From positions 3,071,888 to 3,135,887 of the forward strand of contig QXEO01000235.1 of assembly GCA_007115705.1 (NCBI GenBank): a stretch of 64,000 bases of DNA, written 5' to 3'. Of this stretch, positions 34,194 to 44,740 are shown piece after piece. The notes under the pieces are model-generated. The model did no database searches and was not told the DNA's origin. It was given only the letters and a program-made list of their open reading frames with translations. A program made the translations under genes and the position numbers. Each line of letters begins with the position of its first letter. The first letter of the stretch is position 1. The stretch is from Dactylis glomerata. Lineage: Eukaryota; Streptophyta; Magnoliopsida; Poales; Poaceae.

Positions 34194-36383
34194 GAAAGCG
34201 AGCTCATCAGCTTCCTCCGTGAGAATCGGGATATCTTTGCATGGTCTACTTCGGACTTGCAAGGTGTGCCGAGGGAGCTGGCTGAGCACGCATTGCATGT
34301 GAGGCCGGATGCTAAGCCGGTGAAGCAGCCGCTCCGGCGGAATGCCGGCGACAGAAGGAAAGCCATTTGGGACGAAGTGGCCAGGCTCTTGGCCTCTGGT
34401 TTTATCAAGGAAGTACTTCATCCGGATTGGGTGTCTAATCCGGTTTTAGTGGAAAAGAAGAAAGATGAGCCCGCCATAGTGAAAGTATGGCGGATGTGTG
34501 TTGATTACACCAACTTGAATAAGGCATGTCCTAAAGATCCATTCCCGCTCCCTCGGATCGATCAAGTGATTGATTCCACAGCTGGATGTGAGCTGTTATC
34601 ATTTGTAGATGCCTATTCTGGTTTCCACCAGATCCCCTTGTATGAGCCAGATCAAATAAAGACATCCTTTATTACCCCGTACGGGGCTTATTGCTATCTC
34701 ACTATGCCGTTCGGTTTAAGAAATGCCGGCGCAACTTACCAAAGGTGTATGCAGAAATGTCTGCACGATCAGATAGATAAAAATGTGCAGGTATATGTTG
34801 ACGATATCGTCATAAAAACCAAGGAGAGCAAGACTCTCATAGATGATCTCCGGGAAACCTTTGGGAACCTGAGGAGATTCCGGATGAAGCTGAATCCGGC
34901 TAAGTGCACCTTTGGTGTGCCGGCAGGCAAGTTGCTCGACTTCCTTGTCTCCAGCCGGGGTATTGAGGTGAATCCCGGCAAGATTCGTGCCATAGAAAGG
35001 ATGAAGCCGCCGACAGATTTGAGGGAAGTACAGAAGTTCACTGGGTGTCTCGCATCCTTGAGCCGCTTCATAAGCCGGCTGGGAGAGAAAGCTTTGTCAT
35101 TATATCAGTTGATGAAAAAGTCCGACACATTTGTCTGGACAACGCAAGCAGATGCAGCTTTCAAGGAATTGAAACAGTTGTTGTCAACAGCGCCGGTATT
35201 AGCGTCTCCAATGCCCCGGGAGCCAATGTTGCTCTATATAGCGGCAACCAATCGAGTTGTCAGTGCTGTGGTGGTAGTAGAGCGAGAGGAAGGAGGCAAA
35301 ACCGTGCAGCGGCCGGTATATTATCTGAGTGAAGTCCTCTCCACCTCAAAGCAAAACTACCCCCACTATCAGAAGATGACCTATGGTGTCTATATGGCGG
35401 CCAAGAAGCTCAAGCATTACTTCCAAGAGCATCCAATCCGGGTAGTGGCCGAGGCCCCTATCTCGAAAATTATAAGCAACAAAGATGCCAGCGGCCGGAT
35501 AGCAAAGTGGGCAATAGAGCTTTCACCATATACACCGCAGTATGACAAGAGAGATACAATCAAGTCCCAGGTGCTGGCTGATTTCTTTATTGACTGGGCC
35601 GAGATACAATACGAGCCGCCATTGCCAGATGCAAACTATTGGAGGATGCATTTCGATGGGTCCAAGACAATCCATGGCTTGGGTGCCGGCATAGTACTCA
35701 GTTCACCAAAGAATGACCAATTGAGATATGTCCTGCAGATTCATTTTGCAGCATCAAATAATGTGGCGGAATATGAGGCGCTTGTGCATGGCCTGAAGGT
35801 GTCTAAGGACATAGGAATTCGCCGGATTATGTGCTTCGGTGATTCTGACTTAGTGATTCAGCAGTGTTCCGGCATATGGGATGCGCATGACGCAAACATG
35901 GCATCCTACCGTTTCCTGGTGCAGCAGTTAAGTGGTTACTTTGAAGGTTGTGAGTTCCGGCACGTTCTCCGGGCTCAGAATGACGCAGCCGATGCATTGT
36001 CCAAGCTGGGATCTTCCAGAGACTCAATCCCGCCCGGCATTTCGCTGGAGCATCTGAGGAAGCCGTCAATCAAGCCCTCGCCGGAGTCATCCTCCATTTA
36101 TGTCCCGCCAGGTCCAGACGAAGCAGTTCCAATGGAGATAGATGCCGGAGCCAGGTCAGATAACCCGGGGACTGACTCCTCAGTCCCGGGGACTGGGCCG
36201 GCATATGCTGTGAGTACGGTATTCCGGAGTAAAACTAAGGGCAAGGGCAAAATATACCAAGAGGTTGTGCCGGTATACCCGGGGACTGCTCCGGCATACC
36301 CGGGGACTGATTCCTCAGTCCCGGGGACTTCGCAGCCCATGGAGATCGATTATGTATCGGTCGAAATGATGGAGATAGATTAG
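34194..36383 (+). CDS. pol: Reverse transcriptase and RNase H of element D
   Basis: Copies element RNA into DNA and removes the RNA strand inside particles. The frame continues directly from the protease after one TAG. RT: VRPDAKPVKQPLRR, then DYTNLNKACPKDPFPLPRID, FVDAYSGFHQIPL, the fingers/palm segment FGLRNAGATYQ, and the active site YVDDIVI near 34795, all intact. Thumb/connection: KFTGCLASLSRFISRLGEK. RNase H: HFDGSKTIHGLGAG, NVAEYEALVHGL, CFGDSDLVI and NDAADALSKLG. The linker to integrase holds a short repeat (PGTDSSVPGT, twice, with related PGTAPAYPGT). It ends at TAG 36381-36383, after which the same frame continues. Confidence 0.92.
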   Translation, partial: ESELISFLRENRDIFAWSTSDLQGVPRELAEHALHVRPDAKPVKQPLRRNAGDRRKAIWDEVARLLASGFIKEVLHPDWVSNPVLVEKKKDEPAIVKVWRMCVDYTNLNKACPKDPFPLPRIDQVIDSTAGCELLSFVDAYSGFHQIPLYEPDQIKTSFITPYGAYCYLTMPFGLRNAGATYQRCMQKCLHDQIDKNVQVYVDDIVIKTKESKTLIDDLRETFGNLRRFRMKLNPAKCTFGVPAGKLLDFLVSSRGIEVNPGKIRAIERMKPPTDLREVQKFTGCLASLSRFISRLGEKALSLYQLMKKSDTFVWTTQADAAFKELKQLLSTAPVLASPMPREPMLLYIAATNRVVSAVVVVEREEGGKTVQRPVYYLSEVLSTSKQNYPHYQKMTYGVYMAAKKLKHYFQEHPIRVVAEAPISKIISNKDASGRIAKWAIELSPYTPQYDKRDTIKSQVLADFFIDWAEIQYEPPLPDANYWRMHFDGSKTIHGLGAGIVLSSPKNDQLRYVLQIHFAASNNVAEYEALVHGLKVSKDIGIRRIMCFGDSDLVIQQCSGIWDAHDANMASYRFLVQQLSGYFEGCEFRHVLRAQNDAADALSKLGSSRDSIPPGISLEHLRKPSIKPSPESSSIYVPPGPDEAVPMEIDAGARSDNPGTDSSVPGTGPAYAVSTVFRSKTKGKGKIYQEVVPVYPGTAPAYPGTDSSVPGTSQPMEIDYVSVEMMEID

Positions 36384-37679
36384 GCAGTGTTCACTGTCAG
36401 GGAAGTGCCCTCATGGGCACATCCTATTATGAACTTCTTGGTGGATGGCCAAGTGCCGGCGGATGAAACCGAGGCCCGCCGGGTTATAAGGAGATCCAAA
36501 GCGTATACCATCATCAACAAAGAAATATACAAGAGAAGTACCACCGGAGTATTGCAGAGATGTGTCGAATCTGCGGAAGGTCTGGAGATGCTCCGGGAAA
36601 TTCACCAGGGGGAGTGTGGTCACCATGCTTCGTCCAGGGCATTGGTGGCAAAGGTATTCCGGCATGGCTTCTATTGGCCAACGGCACTGCAAGAGGCAGA
36701 AAACTTGGTCCGGAAATGTAATGGGTGTCAAAGATATGCCCACCAGATTCATCAGCCGGCATCTGCCCTGAAAACTATCCCAATAACCTGGCCCTTTGCT
36801 GTTTGGGGCCTGGATATGGTCGGGGCTTTTAAGCCGGCCAGAGGAAAGATGACCCATATCCTGGTCATGGTGGACAAGTTCACCAAGTGGATTGAAGTGA
36901 AGCCCATAAGCAAGTGTGATGGTCACACAGCAGTGAAATTCTTAAAGGATATAATCTTGAGATATGGTGTTCCTCATAGCATCATCACTGACAATGGGTC
37001 AAACTTTGCCCAAGGGCCATTTGCCAGATTTTGTGAGGAAGTGGGAATCCGGCTGGACGTTGCGTCGGTTGCCCACCCTTGTGCCAATGGCCAAGTAGAG
37101 AGATCGAATGGGCTAGTATTATCCGGCATAAAACCCCGGCTGATAGAGCCACTGGAGAAAACTCCGGGATGTTGGCTAGATGAGTTACCAGCTGTGCTTT
37201 GGAGTTTAAGGACAACTCCGAATAGATCAACAGGCTACACACCATTTTTCCTGGTGTATGGAGCAGAAGCTGTGCTTCCAACAGATGTAATACATGATGC
37301 ACCAAGAATAGTGCTATATACTGAGGAAGAGGCTAAAGAAGCCAGAGAAAATGATGTTGATCTGCTAGAGGAAGCAAGGGAAATAACTCTGTCAAGAACA
37401 GCAGTGTATCAGCAGAACCTCAGACGCTATCATGCGCAGAAGGTAAATCCAAGGAGATTTCAAGAGGGAGATCTAGTACTCCGGCTAAAGCAAGGAACAG
37501 AAGGCCGGCATAAGTTAACTCCTCCATGGGAGGGGCCATTCATTGTGAGCAGAGCTCTGCACAATGATGCCTATTATCTTATAGATGCGCAGGACCCCAA
37601 GAAGAATAAGGCGGACAGGTCCGGAGAAGAAACCAAGAGGCCATGGAACATAGCTCTACTGCGCCCCTTTTACTCCTGA
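36384..37679 (+). CDS. Integrase of element D
   Basis: Inserts element DNA into the nuclear genome. About 431 residues in frame with RT after one TAG. The zinc domain has the HHCC pattern: HQGECGHH, then CNGCQRYA. The catalytic core has the first Asp in WGLDMVGAF, the second in ITDNGSNF, and a Glu in the ANGQVERSNG segment. The C-terminal part includes VNPRRFQEGDLVLRL and PPWEGPFIV, a typical GPY/F-like module. The stop is followed by 650 bp before the antisense gene's 3' end. Confidence 0.92.
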   Translation, partial: AVFTVREVPSWAHPIMNFLVDGQVPADETEARRVIRRSKAYTIINKEIYKRSTTGVLQRCVESAEGLEMLREIHQGECGHHASSRALVAKVFRHGFYWPTALQEAENLVRKCNGCQRYAHQIHQPASALKTIPITWPFAVWGLDMVGAFKPARGKMTHILVMVDKFTKWIEVKPISKCDGHTAVKFLKDIILRYGVPHSIITDNGSNFAQGPFARFCEEVGIRLDVASVAHPCANGQVERSNGLVLSGIKPRLIEPLEKTPGCWLDELPAVLWSLRTTPNRSTGYTPFFLVYGAEAVLPTDVIHDAPRIVLYTEEEAKEARENDVDLLEEAREITLSRTAVYQQNLRRYHAQKVNPRRFQEGDLVLRLKQGTEGRHKLTPPWEGPFIVSRALHNDAYYLIDAQDPKKNKADRSGEETKRPWNIALLRPFYS

Positions 37680-38328
37680 GCAGCACAATGTATGTATTTC
37701 CATATTTTGCTTTGAGTGCCGGCACTTTATGCCGGCACAAGACTAGTGAATGAAATGCCGGCATCCCGAAGAGAGCGGGCACTGCCTCCGAGATATGCTG
37801 TTGTTTATCTACTGTTTTTTGTTATATGCCGGCTGGCTTTATTTGAATGTTTCCTATGTCGGCCTAGTAATGTGTCGGCACCAAAGGCCACTCTTCGACT
37901 CAGCTGCTATCCGAAACCCGACTTCATGGCTAGCAAGAGTAGATGCCAGAGATTGTCTACACATGGAAAACGGCTAAGGAAATGTAAAGCAAGCGAACCG
38001 ACATTTTCGTTAAAGCTAAAGTTAAAATTTAAAGTGTCGGATGATTTGAAGTCTAAGTGTCAAAGTTAAAGTACTGTATGTTCGAGGAAGCAACCTTGAG
38101 ACTCATACGTCGAAAGCCAAATAAGGTAGACAAGTAGCCAAGGTTGTGAAATTGAGGAAACAGGAAAACAACTCGGTGACTTAGCCAAAAGATGATCCGG
38201 CATTGATAACAAGCAAACCGAAATAAAACTTGTTCAGGTAGCAAACCAAAGGAAATTAAACGTGTATATTACAACTGCACCCAGCATTCCGGGGATCTGA
38301 TAAAACTTAAAGTTTTTATGCTGCAAAG
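37680..38328. other. Spacer between integrase and antisense gene of D
   Basis: About 650 bp with no convincing ORF. The two convergent transcripts (integrase +, antisense gene -) end here, so it should hold both 3' ends. Scattered GCCGGCAT motifs occur near 37718-37762. Confidence 0.5.
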
Positions 38329-41300
38329 TCAAGGAGCAGGGGCAGAAGCAGAGGCGCCGGCTGGTGGAGCAGTGGCGGTGGAGATGTCGGCTTCAGGAGT
38401 GCCGGACCCAGCAGATGGAATGGAGCCATCACCTCCGCCCGGGGCAGATGCCTGTTCCGGAGCATCAATGTCGGCCTCTTCAGCTTCCTCTTCATCCTGG
38501 CTGGAGTCGGAGCCCTCAGCAGCAGCGGATGTCCCGACATCGTCCTTCTTCTCCGGCTCGCGGATGTCCCGGACGAAGGCGTCGGTGTCGGCATAGTCCA
38601 CATAGCTGTGGGCCAACTCCCGTCGGCGCCGGATGTGTTCCGGATCCGTGGTCCAGATGGATCCTTCGCGCACAGTGCGCAAAGTCTCCAAGTCAGCCTT
38701 TTCATACCAGGACAAGAAGTAGCTGAGAGCTTCGTCAGCTCCAACCCTCGCGCCGGAATCTCGCCACTCCCGGAGGCGAACCTTGGCCAGCTGCAGATCG
38801 TTGCCGAGGTCGACGGGATCAGTGGGAGTCCTTTGTCCCGGCCAGAGGGCAGAGAATGCCTCCTGGGCGCCATAGAAGAGTTCTTCGGTGTAGAGCGTCA
38901 TGGCGTTCTTCCGGGACTGCAGAGCCAACAGCTGCTCCGACATGTCCCAGTTGGGCGAGTCAACCGAAACACCCCGGCTTTCTCGGTCCAACTGCAAAGC
39001 CCTCTCAACGTCTTCGACGGAAGCGGGAAACATGTCTGAGGAATAGAAATAATGTTAGCAAAAGGAGAATATGTCGGCATAGATGCTATGCCGGAGAGAA
39101 TTACACTATGTCGGGAAGGATAAAGGGAAAGGATTTGAAGCTTACTGGCAAGGTCGGCATTCAGCTGTGCAACTGTAACCTCCGATTTGGTGGCCTGCTC
39201 CTTCAGGCTATCCAGTTCAGCGTGGGCGTTGGAGGCATCAGTCTCGGAGGTGACAAGCAGGGTCTGGGTTTTCTTCAGTAGGCCCTCCCTCTGTTCCTTT
39301 TCGTCCAGAAGCTCGGTGATCCGGCCCTTCAGCTGCTCTATCTCGGCCTTGTGAGCAGCATCCCGGTCGTCCAGTCGCTTGGCCACGTCCACTGAGGACA
39401 CACAGTCCTGGTGGCGGGCCTCCAGTGCAGCTTTCTCGTCTGAAAAGAGTTGAAGTCAAAACAAGGATTTGAAGAAAGAAAACAGTGAAAAGATTAAAGG
39501 ATTTGAAGTACAGAAGGATTAGTTCAAGGTTAAGAGGATCCGGCATACCAGTAAGCTCTTTCACCCTCGTAAGAAGCGCGGCGACTTGTTCTTCAGTGCC
39601 AGCTGCAGAATGTCGGCACAAGGTTATGTGTCGGCAAGAAGAAGTATTGCAAAGTAAAGAGAGGAAAGATATCCGGCATATAGCAGTATGTCGGCAAAAG
39701 ATTACCTTTCTTGGACAGCTCCAGCTGAAGCTTGCTATGCTCGTCGGATAACTTCCGATGCTCGCATACCAAGTCATGAAACAGGTCGGCCCGGGTGTTG
39801 TTCATGCGCTGCAAAAGTGCCCGGATTTAAAATGTCAGCAGAGAAATTTGGCATGATAATTAAGTTGAAGATTCAATCAAGTGATCATTCTACTGAAGAC
39901 CCGGCACAGGTGCTGCGCACCTATCCCGGCCCTCGGTGACTAGGATTTGAAGCTCGAAACGAGCTTGTATCTCGGTCTAGAGGATTTGAAAGATAATTGA
40001 GATGTGAAATTGTTAAAGACCCGGCACAGGTGCTGCGCACCTATCCCGGCTCTCGGTGACTAGGATTTGAAGCTCGGATCGAGCTCATATGTCGGCAGTG
40101 AATTCAAAAGAAGCTAGCTAAAAGACTATGAGAAAATCCCGGATGTCCGTATCCCGGACAACCGACATTTTCGAGGACTAGGGATATGTGTATAGGTAGA
40201 AAGGACTTACGTTGGTGGCATCAGCCAATCGGTGAAGTCTCTGCTGGAGACTGAGGAGCTCGCAGGCGATCGGTAGGGGCTTCGCGGCCAGGATATCTGC
40301 TGGGCTGCCAGTAGCCGCGGCTTCGGCCTTCTTCTTGCTGCTGGAGTCCGCGGTGTCCATGCTGCCAGCGTCGTTCCACTTGGTACAATGCTCCGTGAGA
40401 GACCCGAGGCTTTGGTCACTCTTTGTCACCAGGGGGATGATGCCCTCAAGTTTTGGCGTATCGAAGAAGTTGCGCCGGTAGCCAGGCCGGGCTGCTGCCC
40501 TGCCAAGGTGCAGGGCCAGAGAAGAGCTGGTCCGGGACGCTGCTTTAGGAGGAACAGTGGCGGCGGAAGGCGTGCCGGACTTGCTAGGCTGGAACTTGAG
40601 AGTGCCGGACTTGGCCTGGGCGGTGGTCTTGGCCGGGGCAGTGGCTTTGGCCGAGGCAGTAGCCTTGGTCGGCGCATGAGTCTTCTCAGAGGATGGAGTC
40701 TCGGGTGCAGGCTGTTCCGGCGCGGCCGGTGAAGCTTGGCCAGCTGGGGCAGGTTCCGGAATAGTCCGGACTTCCGGCACAGCAGGGCCCTTTCCTTTAA
40801 GATCTATGCCGGCGCTCTTGTCGCTTGCGCCGGCGTCGTCAGTTGTGCCGGCATCGCTGGTGGGCGCGCCGGAGTCTGGGGCTTCTTGGTGGGCTCCTGT
40901 GTCCATGTGGACGTCGGGGGCAGAGGTGTCTTGTTCCGGCGGAGGAACGTCCTTCGCCGGGGAGGAGGTCTTGTCGGGCGCAGGCGAAGATGCCGGCGCC
41001 GGGGAGGTCGTGTGGCTGGCAGAGGGTATGTCGGAGGTAGCAGTGGCCGCGGGCTTGGTAACTTTCGGGTCGCCACTTGAGCCAGAAGCTTGTTCCGGCG
41101 CAAGAGGAGCTCTGAAAGAGAAAAAACGCCAAGTCAATAATGCAAGCAAGAGATATGTCGGAAATGAAACAAGCAGAAGGAACTTACCCCGCGGCGACAG
41201 GTCTCGGTTTCTTCAATATGGGCACGCTGACCTTCTGCCTCTTCAGCTTCCGAGGTGTGTCGGGCTGGGGCTTCACACCTCGCTTCCGGCCGGCACGTCC

Positions 41301-42761
41301 GCCGGTGGAAGGAGGTCCCTGGTTCAGAGGCGCGGCATCGATAACCATATCGTCCAGGATAGCTGAGGACGGCATTGGAAACTCGTAAGCAATAGGTGTT
41401 TCTGGAAAGGCATATGCAAGTGGCATCGGGTCATACTACAGCAGGATCTCCTCGTCAGAATCAATCTCACTCCGGTCTTGAGTATAATGCCGGGATGAAG
41501 AGCCCTTACCCATGGCAGCTGCAGCACGGGTGCTCCTGGGTAGCTTATCCCAATGATCCGGATCTTCAACATCCGCAACAGTGCGGTCCGCCGTGATCTT
41601 GATCCGGGAGTTCTCCATGGCTTGGAAGCTGAATTTCTGTATAAACAGCAAAGTCAAAGTATTCAGACAAGGAAATATGCCGGTGGAAGAGGTATGTCGG
41701 ATCAATATGATATGTGTCGGCAAATAGACATGTGTCGGCTTAAGTATCTATGTGCCGGACATGGACTTTATGTATCGGATAGGACGGTTTACCGTTGGGG
41801 CAGGCCTATCCCGGCTGTATGGTTCTAGCCCCCAGGCAAAAGTGGCATGAGAGGACTTGCAGACATCCTTAATCCGGCGCAGAATGTCGGCCGGAGTCAG
41901 CTCGTGTGTGGAGTGCCGGGTGGGGTCCATTGGCCCGCTCATCTGGCAGATCTTGTGCGACCGGCGCTGCAGAGGGGAGACGCGCCGGCTTATATAGCAG
42001 GCCACCAGGTCCTGAGGAGTAAGACCGGCATCCCGGAGCTCGCCCTTAACCCGGTGAAGCGCATTCACCGGCATCACCGAGTTCTTCGGGTTGTAGGTCC
42101 AATTCGTCATAGCCAAGGGTGGCTCGTCCACAAATGGCGGCAGGTTGAGCAGATCCTCGTCGGTGGTGTTCTTGACGTAGAAGAAGCTTTTCTGCCACTT
42201 CTTGCAAGATTCCAGGAGCTCCACCTTGGGGAAGTCCGAGCCCTTCCGAGACATGATGGTGGCCGCGCCGCAGAGGGTCATGGGGCGGTCCTTCTTTTCC
42301 TGGGCCATCTCCGGCGGGTAGTCCTTGCTCCGGGGCGGCTCTTGGACGACTTGCTTCCGCAGTTGGAAGTACTTCGCCCAGCCTTGAGTAAGGGGCTCTA
42401 TGCCGGCATAGCCTTCGCAAAAGGCAGCGAAGGCGGAGAGGATCATCACGGCATTGGCCGGTATATGATGAGGTTGTAGATCGTAGGTGTTGAGGAAGTC
42501 CCGGAAGAAGTCCGATGCCGGCAGGCCGAAGCCACGCTCGAAGTGGGCGATGAAGACGATGCGTTCGCCAGGTTCAGGTGCCGGCACAGTTTCTCCTGCT
42601 GGTAGCCTGCATGCTACGCCCTCCGGGACTCTCCTGGTGGAGGTGACCCAGGATATGTCGGCCGGAGTGACCTCCGACCCCTCCCAGCCGGAGCGTCCTT
42701 GGGCTCGGGCCGAGGTATCTTCCTCATAGGCCGAGGTACCCGTCATGCTTGAAGATGCCAT
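38329..42761 (-). CDS. Spliced antisense gene (aORF) of element D, Transposase_28-like
   Basis: Seven exons on the minus strand predicted by eye: 42761-41793, 41636-41188, 41111-40211, 39808-39706, 39602-39549, 39439-39146, 39035-38329. Every junction is GT-AG and phases agree, giving 3477 coding bases (1159 codons). One TAG (41436-41438) breaks exon 2. Exon 1 resembles the plant 'putative gypsy type transposon' domain (Pfam Transposase_28): HFERGFGLPASDFFRDFL, then AFAAFCEGYAGIEPL. Exon 3 is Pro/Ala/Ser/Thr-rich. Exons 4-6 look like a coiled coil (AEIEQLKGRITELLDEKEQ). Exon 7 ends in an acidic, Pro/Ala-rich tail. Family knowledge: Tat/Grande elements carry such antisense ORFs, function unknown. 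Confidence 0.7.
39899..40090. repeat. Tandem duplication in antisense-gene intron
   Basis: Two copies, about 70 bp matched and spaced 120 bp apart (starting 39899 and 40019), beginning ACCCGGCACAGGTGCTGCGC. They lie in the intron between exons 3 and 4 of the antisense gene. Each copy contains GGTGCTGCGCACC, an inverted repeat able to form a hairpin. Confidence 0.75.
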
Positions 42762-43344
42762 CTTAGTGGCCGGGACAAGGCGTGAGAGCCGGAGTCCCGT
42801 GATGTTATTCCTATCAAGGCCGGAGAAAAGAGGGAGGTTAGTCTCTCCGGCATACCGCCCTCACCAATGTTAGCAGAGATAAAAAGATCTACCGAGACAG
42901 TTAAAATAGGAAACAAATAAGGGTAAAACTCCAAAAGATGAACACCTGCGAGCGTTGCCTAGCAATGCTAGTCGAATCAAAGGGAAAACTAGCTCTGAAA
43001 CTGAAGCAGACCTATGCAAGTGTGGTTACCAATGCGAAGTTATAAAAAGCGTGAAGGAGGAAGAACAGAGGGAGGTCTCACCGGAGCTTGGCCGGCGACG
43101 ATGGAGCGGCGGCGAGCGTGCAGGAAGAGTTTCAATCTCCCTGCAATGTCGCGGAGGAACGGTGCGGCGGCGGCGGCGTCGTCGACGGAGATGCCGGGCG
43201 CCATCGAGCGTCGGCGTCGGCGGGGAGCAGGTCGGCTGCGGCGGCGATGCTGTTCTTCGGACCGGCGGTGGAGCGCAGGAGGCAAAGGAGCAGGGGAGGA
43301 AGACGATGGTGGGGGGTAAAAAGATAAGTTTACCCCCGCCGCCC
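42762..43344 (-). other. 5' untranslated region of the antisense gene
   Basis: Between the candidate TATA box (43345-43352) and ATG 42761. On the minus strand a GC-rich leader runs to a good splice donor, CCGGTGAGACC (near 43080). A matching acceptor, CCTTGATAG followed by GAATAAC, lies near 42810, so a leader intron of about 270 bp is likely. A small upstream ORF (43285-43040, minus) is Arg-rich and probably not a real protein. Confidence 0.45.
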
Positions 43345-43352
43345 TATTTATA
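43345..43352 (-). promoter_or_regulatory. Candidate TATA box of the antisense gene
   Basis: TATAAATA on the minus strand in the context GACATATAAATAGGGCGG. It lies inside element D about 450 bp from the 3' LTR, with no competing gene, and is correctly placed for the spliced antisense gene. Confidence 0.5.
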
Positions 43353-43806
43353 TGTCTGCCAGGTCAGGGTCGTGGGGATCGTGGGAGTGTTCCACTCCCC
43401 CGACCGTTCCTGCAGAGAGTCGCCACGTGGCGGCACGTAGTGGGGCGGCGGTTCCGGTAACCGTGCCATGACGCAATGATGGCGAGGAGTAACTGCACTG
43501 TGAACCATCACATCGTGGGTGACCGTTCGAGGTGGCAGGACGGTTCCAAGTTTCGATGCAAACTGTCAGGCGTGGCTTCTCAAGGAAGACTCGTCTATAT
43601 GACGGAATAATTGCCCGATGTATATGTTCCGTCTGGAATACCCTCGGGACCGGCCGGAATAAGTTTTGGAACAGGAACAGAGGCCGGGATATGTGCAGAT
43701 GTGCCGGCATATAATCTGATCGCCGGGGCATAATGAAGAAAGGTATGTTGAACCTATCAAGGCTCCACAGTTATGACTGGGGAACCTCGGCAGCTTCGGG
43801 GACTAG
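43353..43806. other. Element D sequence between antisense promoter and 3' LTR
   Basis: No ORF. It includes the likely upstream part of the antisense promoter and, at its right end, the purine-rich CTTCGGGGACTAG next to the 3' LTR, the probable plus-strand primer of D. Confidence 0.5.
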
Positions 43807-44735
43807 TGTCGGGGGGATGACCCCCGGTAGGGTCAAGAGACTAGAAAAACACAAGGTCCATGGTTGACTTTATGCCGGGTTATCAAGGAAGGGCCTGGCC
43901 GGAATATAAGAGCATCGGCTAGGCCGGCATATGTGTGTATCCCGGCTGATACTTGGATATGCCGGTATAGCCGGAATACTTATAAAAGTGTGCCGGCATA
44001 TACTTAGATATGCCGGCCTAACCATTTGGTGTGTTGTGCAGGAGCAGGGGAGGCCGGATTACCCGACCCTCGTAGGTCGTTGGTCCGGCATATATGTCCT
44101 GGGTATGGCCAACGGTCATATCCGGGATACTTAAGTCAACCAAGGTGTCACATCCCTACAATCAAGGAAGAAAACATCCAAGCATGGTAGCAGAGTGGGA
44201 TGGCAGGGTGCACAGTGGTGGTCTACCAACCCTCACTGTGCACAAGTACAGAGCTCACCTCACAGAGGTAAGGCCACAGTTCAAGAGGTACAAGGTACAG
44301 GGATATGAAGTCCCATCGAGAGCAATCAGGGAGGAAGTCAAGGGTCGGTGCCTTCGTCAGCAAGTCCTATTTGGAGTGTAGCCCGTGTCTTGTGGTCCCT
44401 TATGACCGTTGTAACCCTGGCTACCACTATATAAGGTGGCATAGGGAGCCCTAGTAAAGGGTTGGTCACTCTGTGTTCCTACACTGAGCAGTTCATCTTC
44501 CTTCTCTAGTAGAGGGCTTGGAAGCACCATTGTTGTGTACTATATCGATCCAAATATACATCCAGTAGAGCAGGAGTAGGGGTGTTATCTCCTTACGAGA
44601 GCCCCGAACCTGGGTAGATCTGTGTTCCTTTTCTGTCGTGCTCTTTAGCACGTTCCCCTCTCCCGAATCCTCCAGCATCTAGTTCGGCCCCCATTTAAGC
44701 CATCCTATGGCATATGTTGTTTCACCACGACGACA
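43807..44735 (+). repeat. 3' LTR of element D
   Basis: 929 bp. It differs from the 5' LTR at two positions by eye: one A/T and one T/C, near 44558 and 44651. GGTTG follows at 44736-44740. Confidence 0.95.
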
Positions 44736-44740
44736 GGTTG

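Larger units (their letters stand above)
21083..44735 (+). mobile_element. Young Tat-like Ty3/gypsy element D
   Basis: Complete element, about 15.0 kb after removing nested F. LTRs are 21083-22011 and 43807-44735, both 929 bp and differing at two positions by eye. Target duplication GGTTG lies at 21078-21082 and 44736-44740. The PBS is for tRNA-Lys. One long frame encodes gag, protease, RT, RNase H and integrase, broken only by three TAG codons and element F. Downstream of integrase a spliced gene runs on the opposite strand, the hallmark additional ORF of Tat/Grande-type elements. Confidence 0.92.

Noticed and set aside
38356..39281. Plus-strand ORFs opposite the antisense gene exons
   Set aside because: Mirror frames of GC-rich exons; the minus strand has the splice-consistent protein.
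43040..43285. 81-aa minus-strand ORF upstream of the antisense gene
   Set aside because: Arg-rich GC-driven frame in what looks like a leader with a splice donor; probably not a protein.
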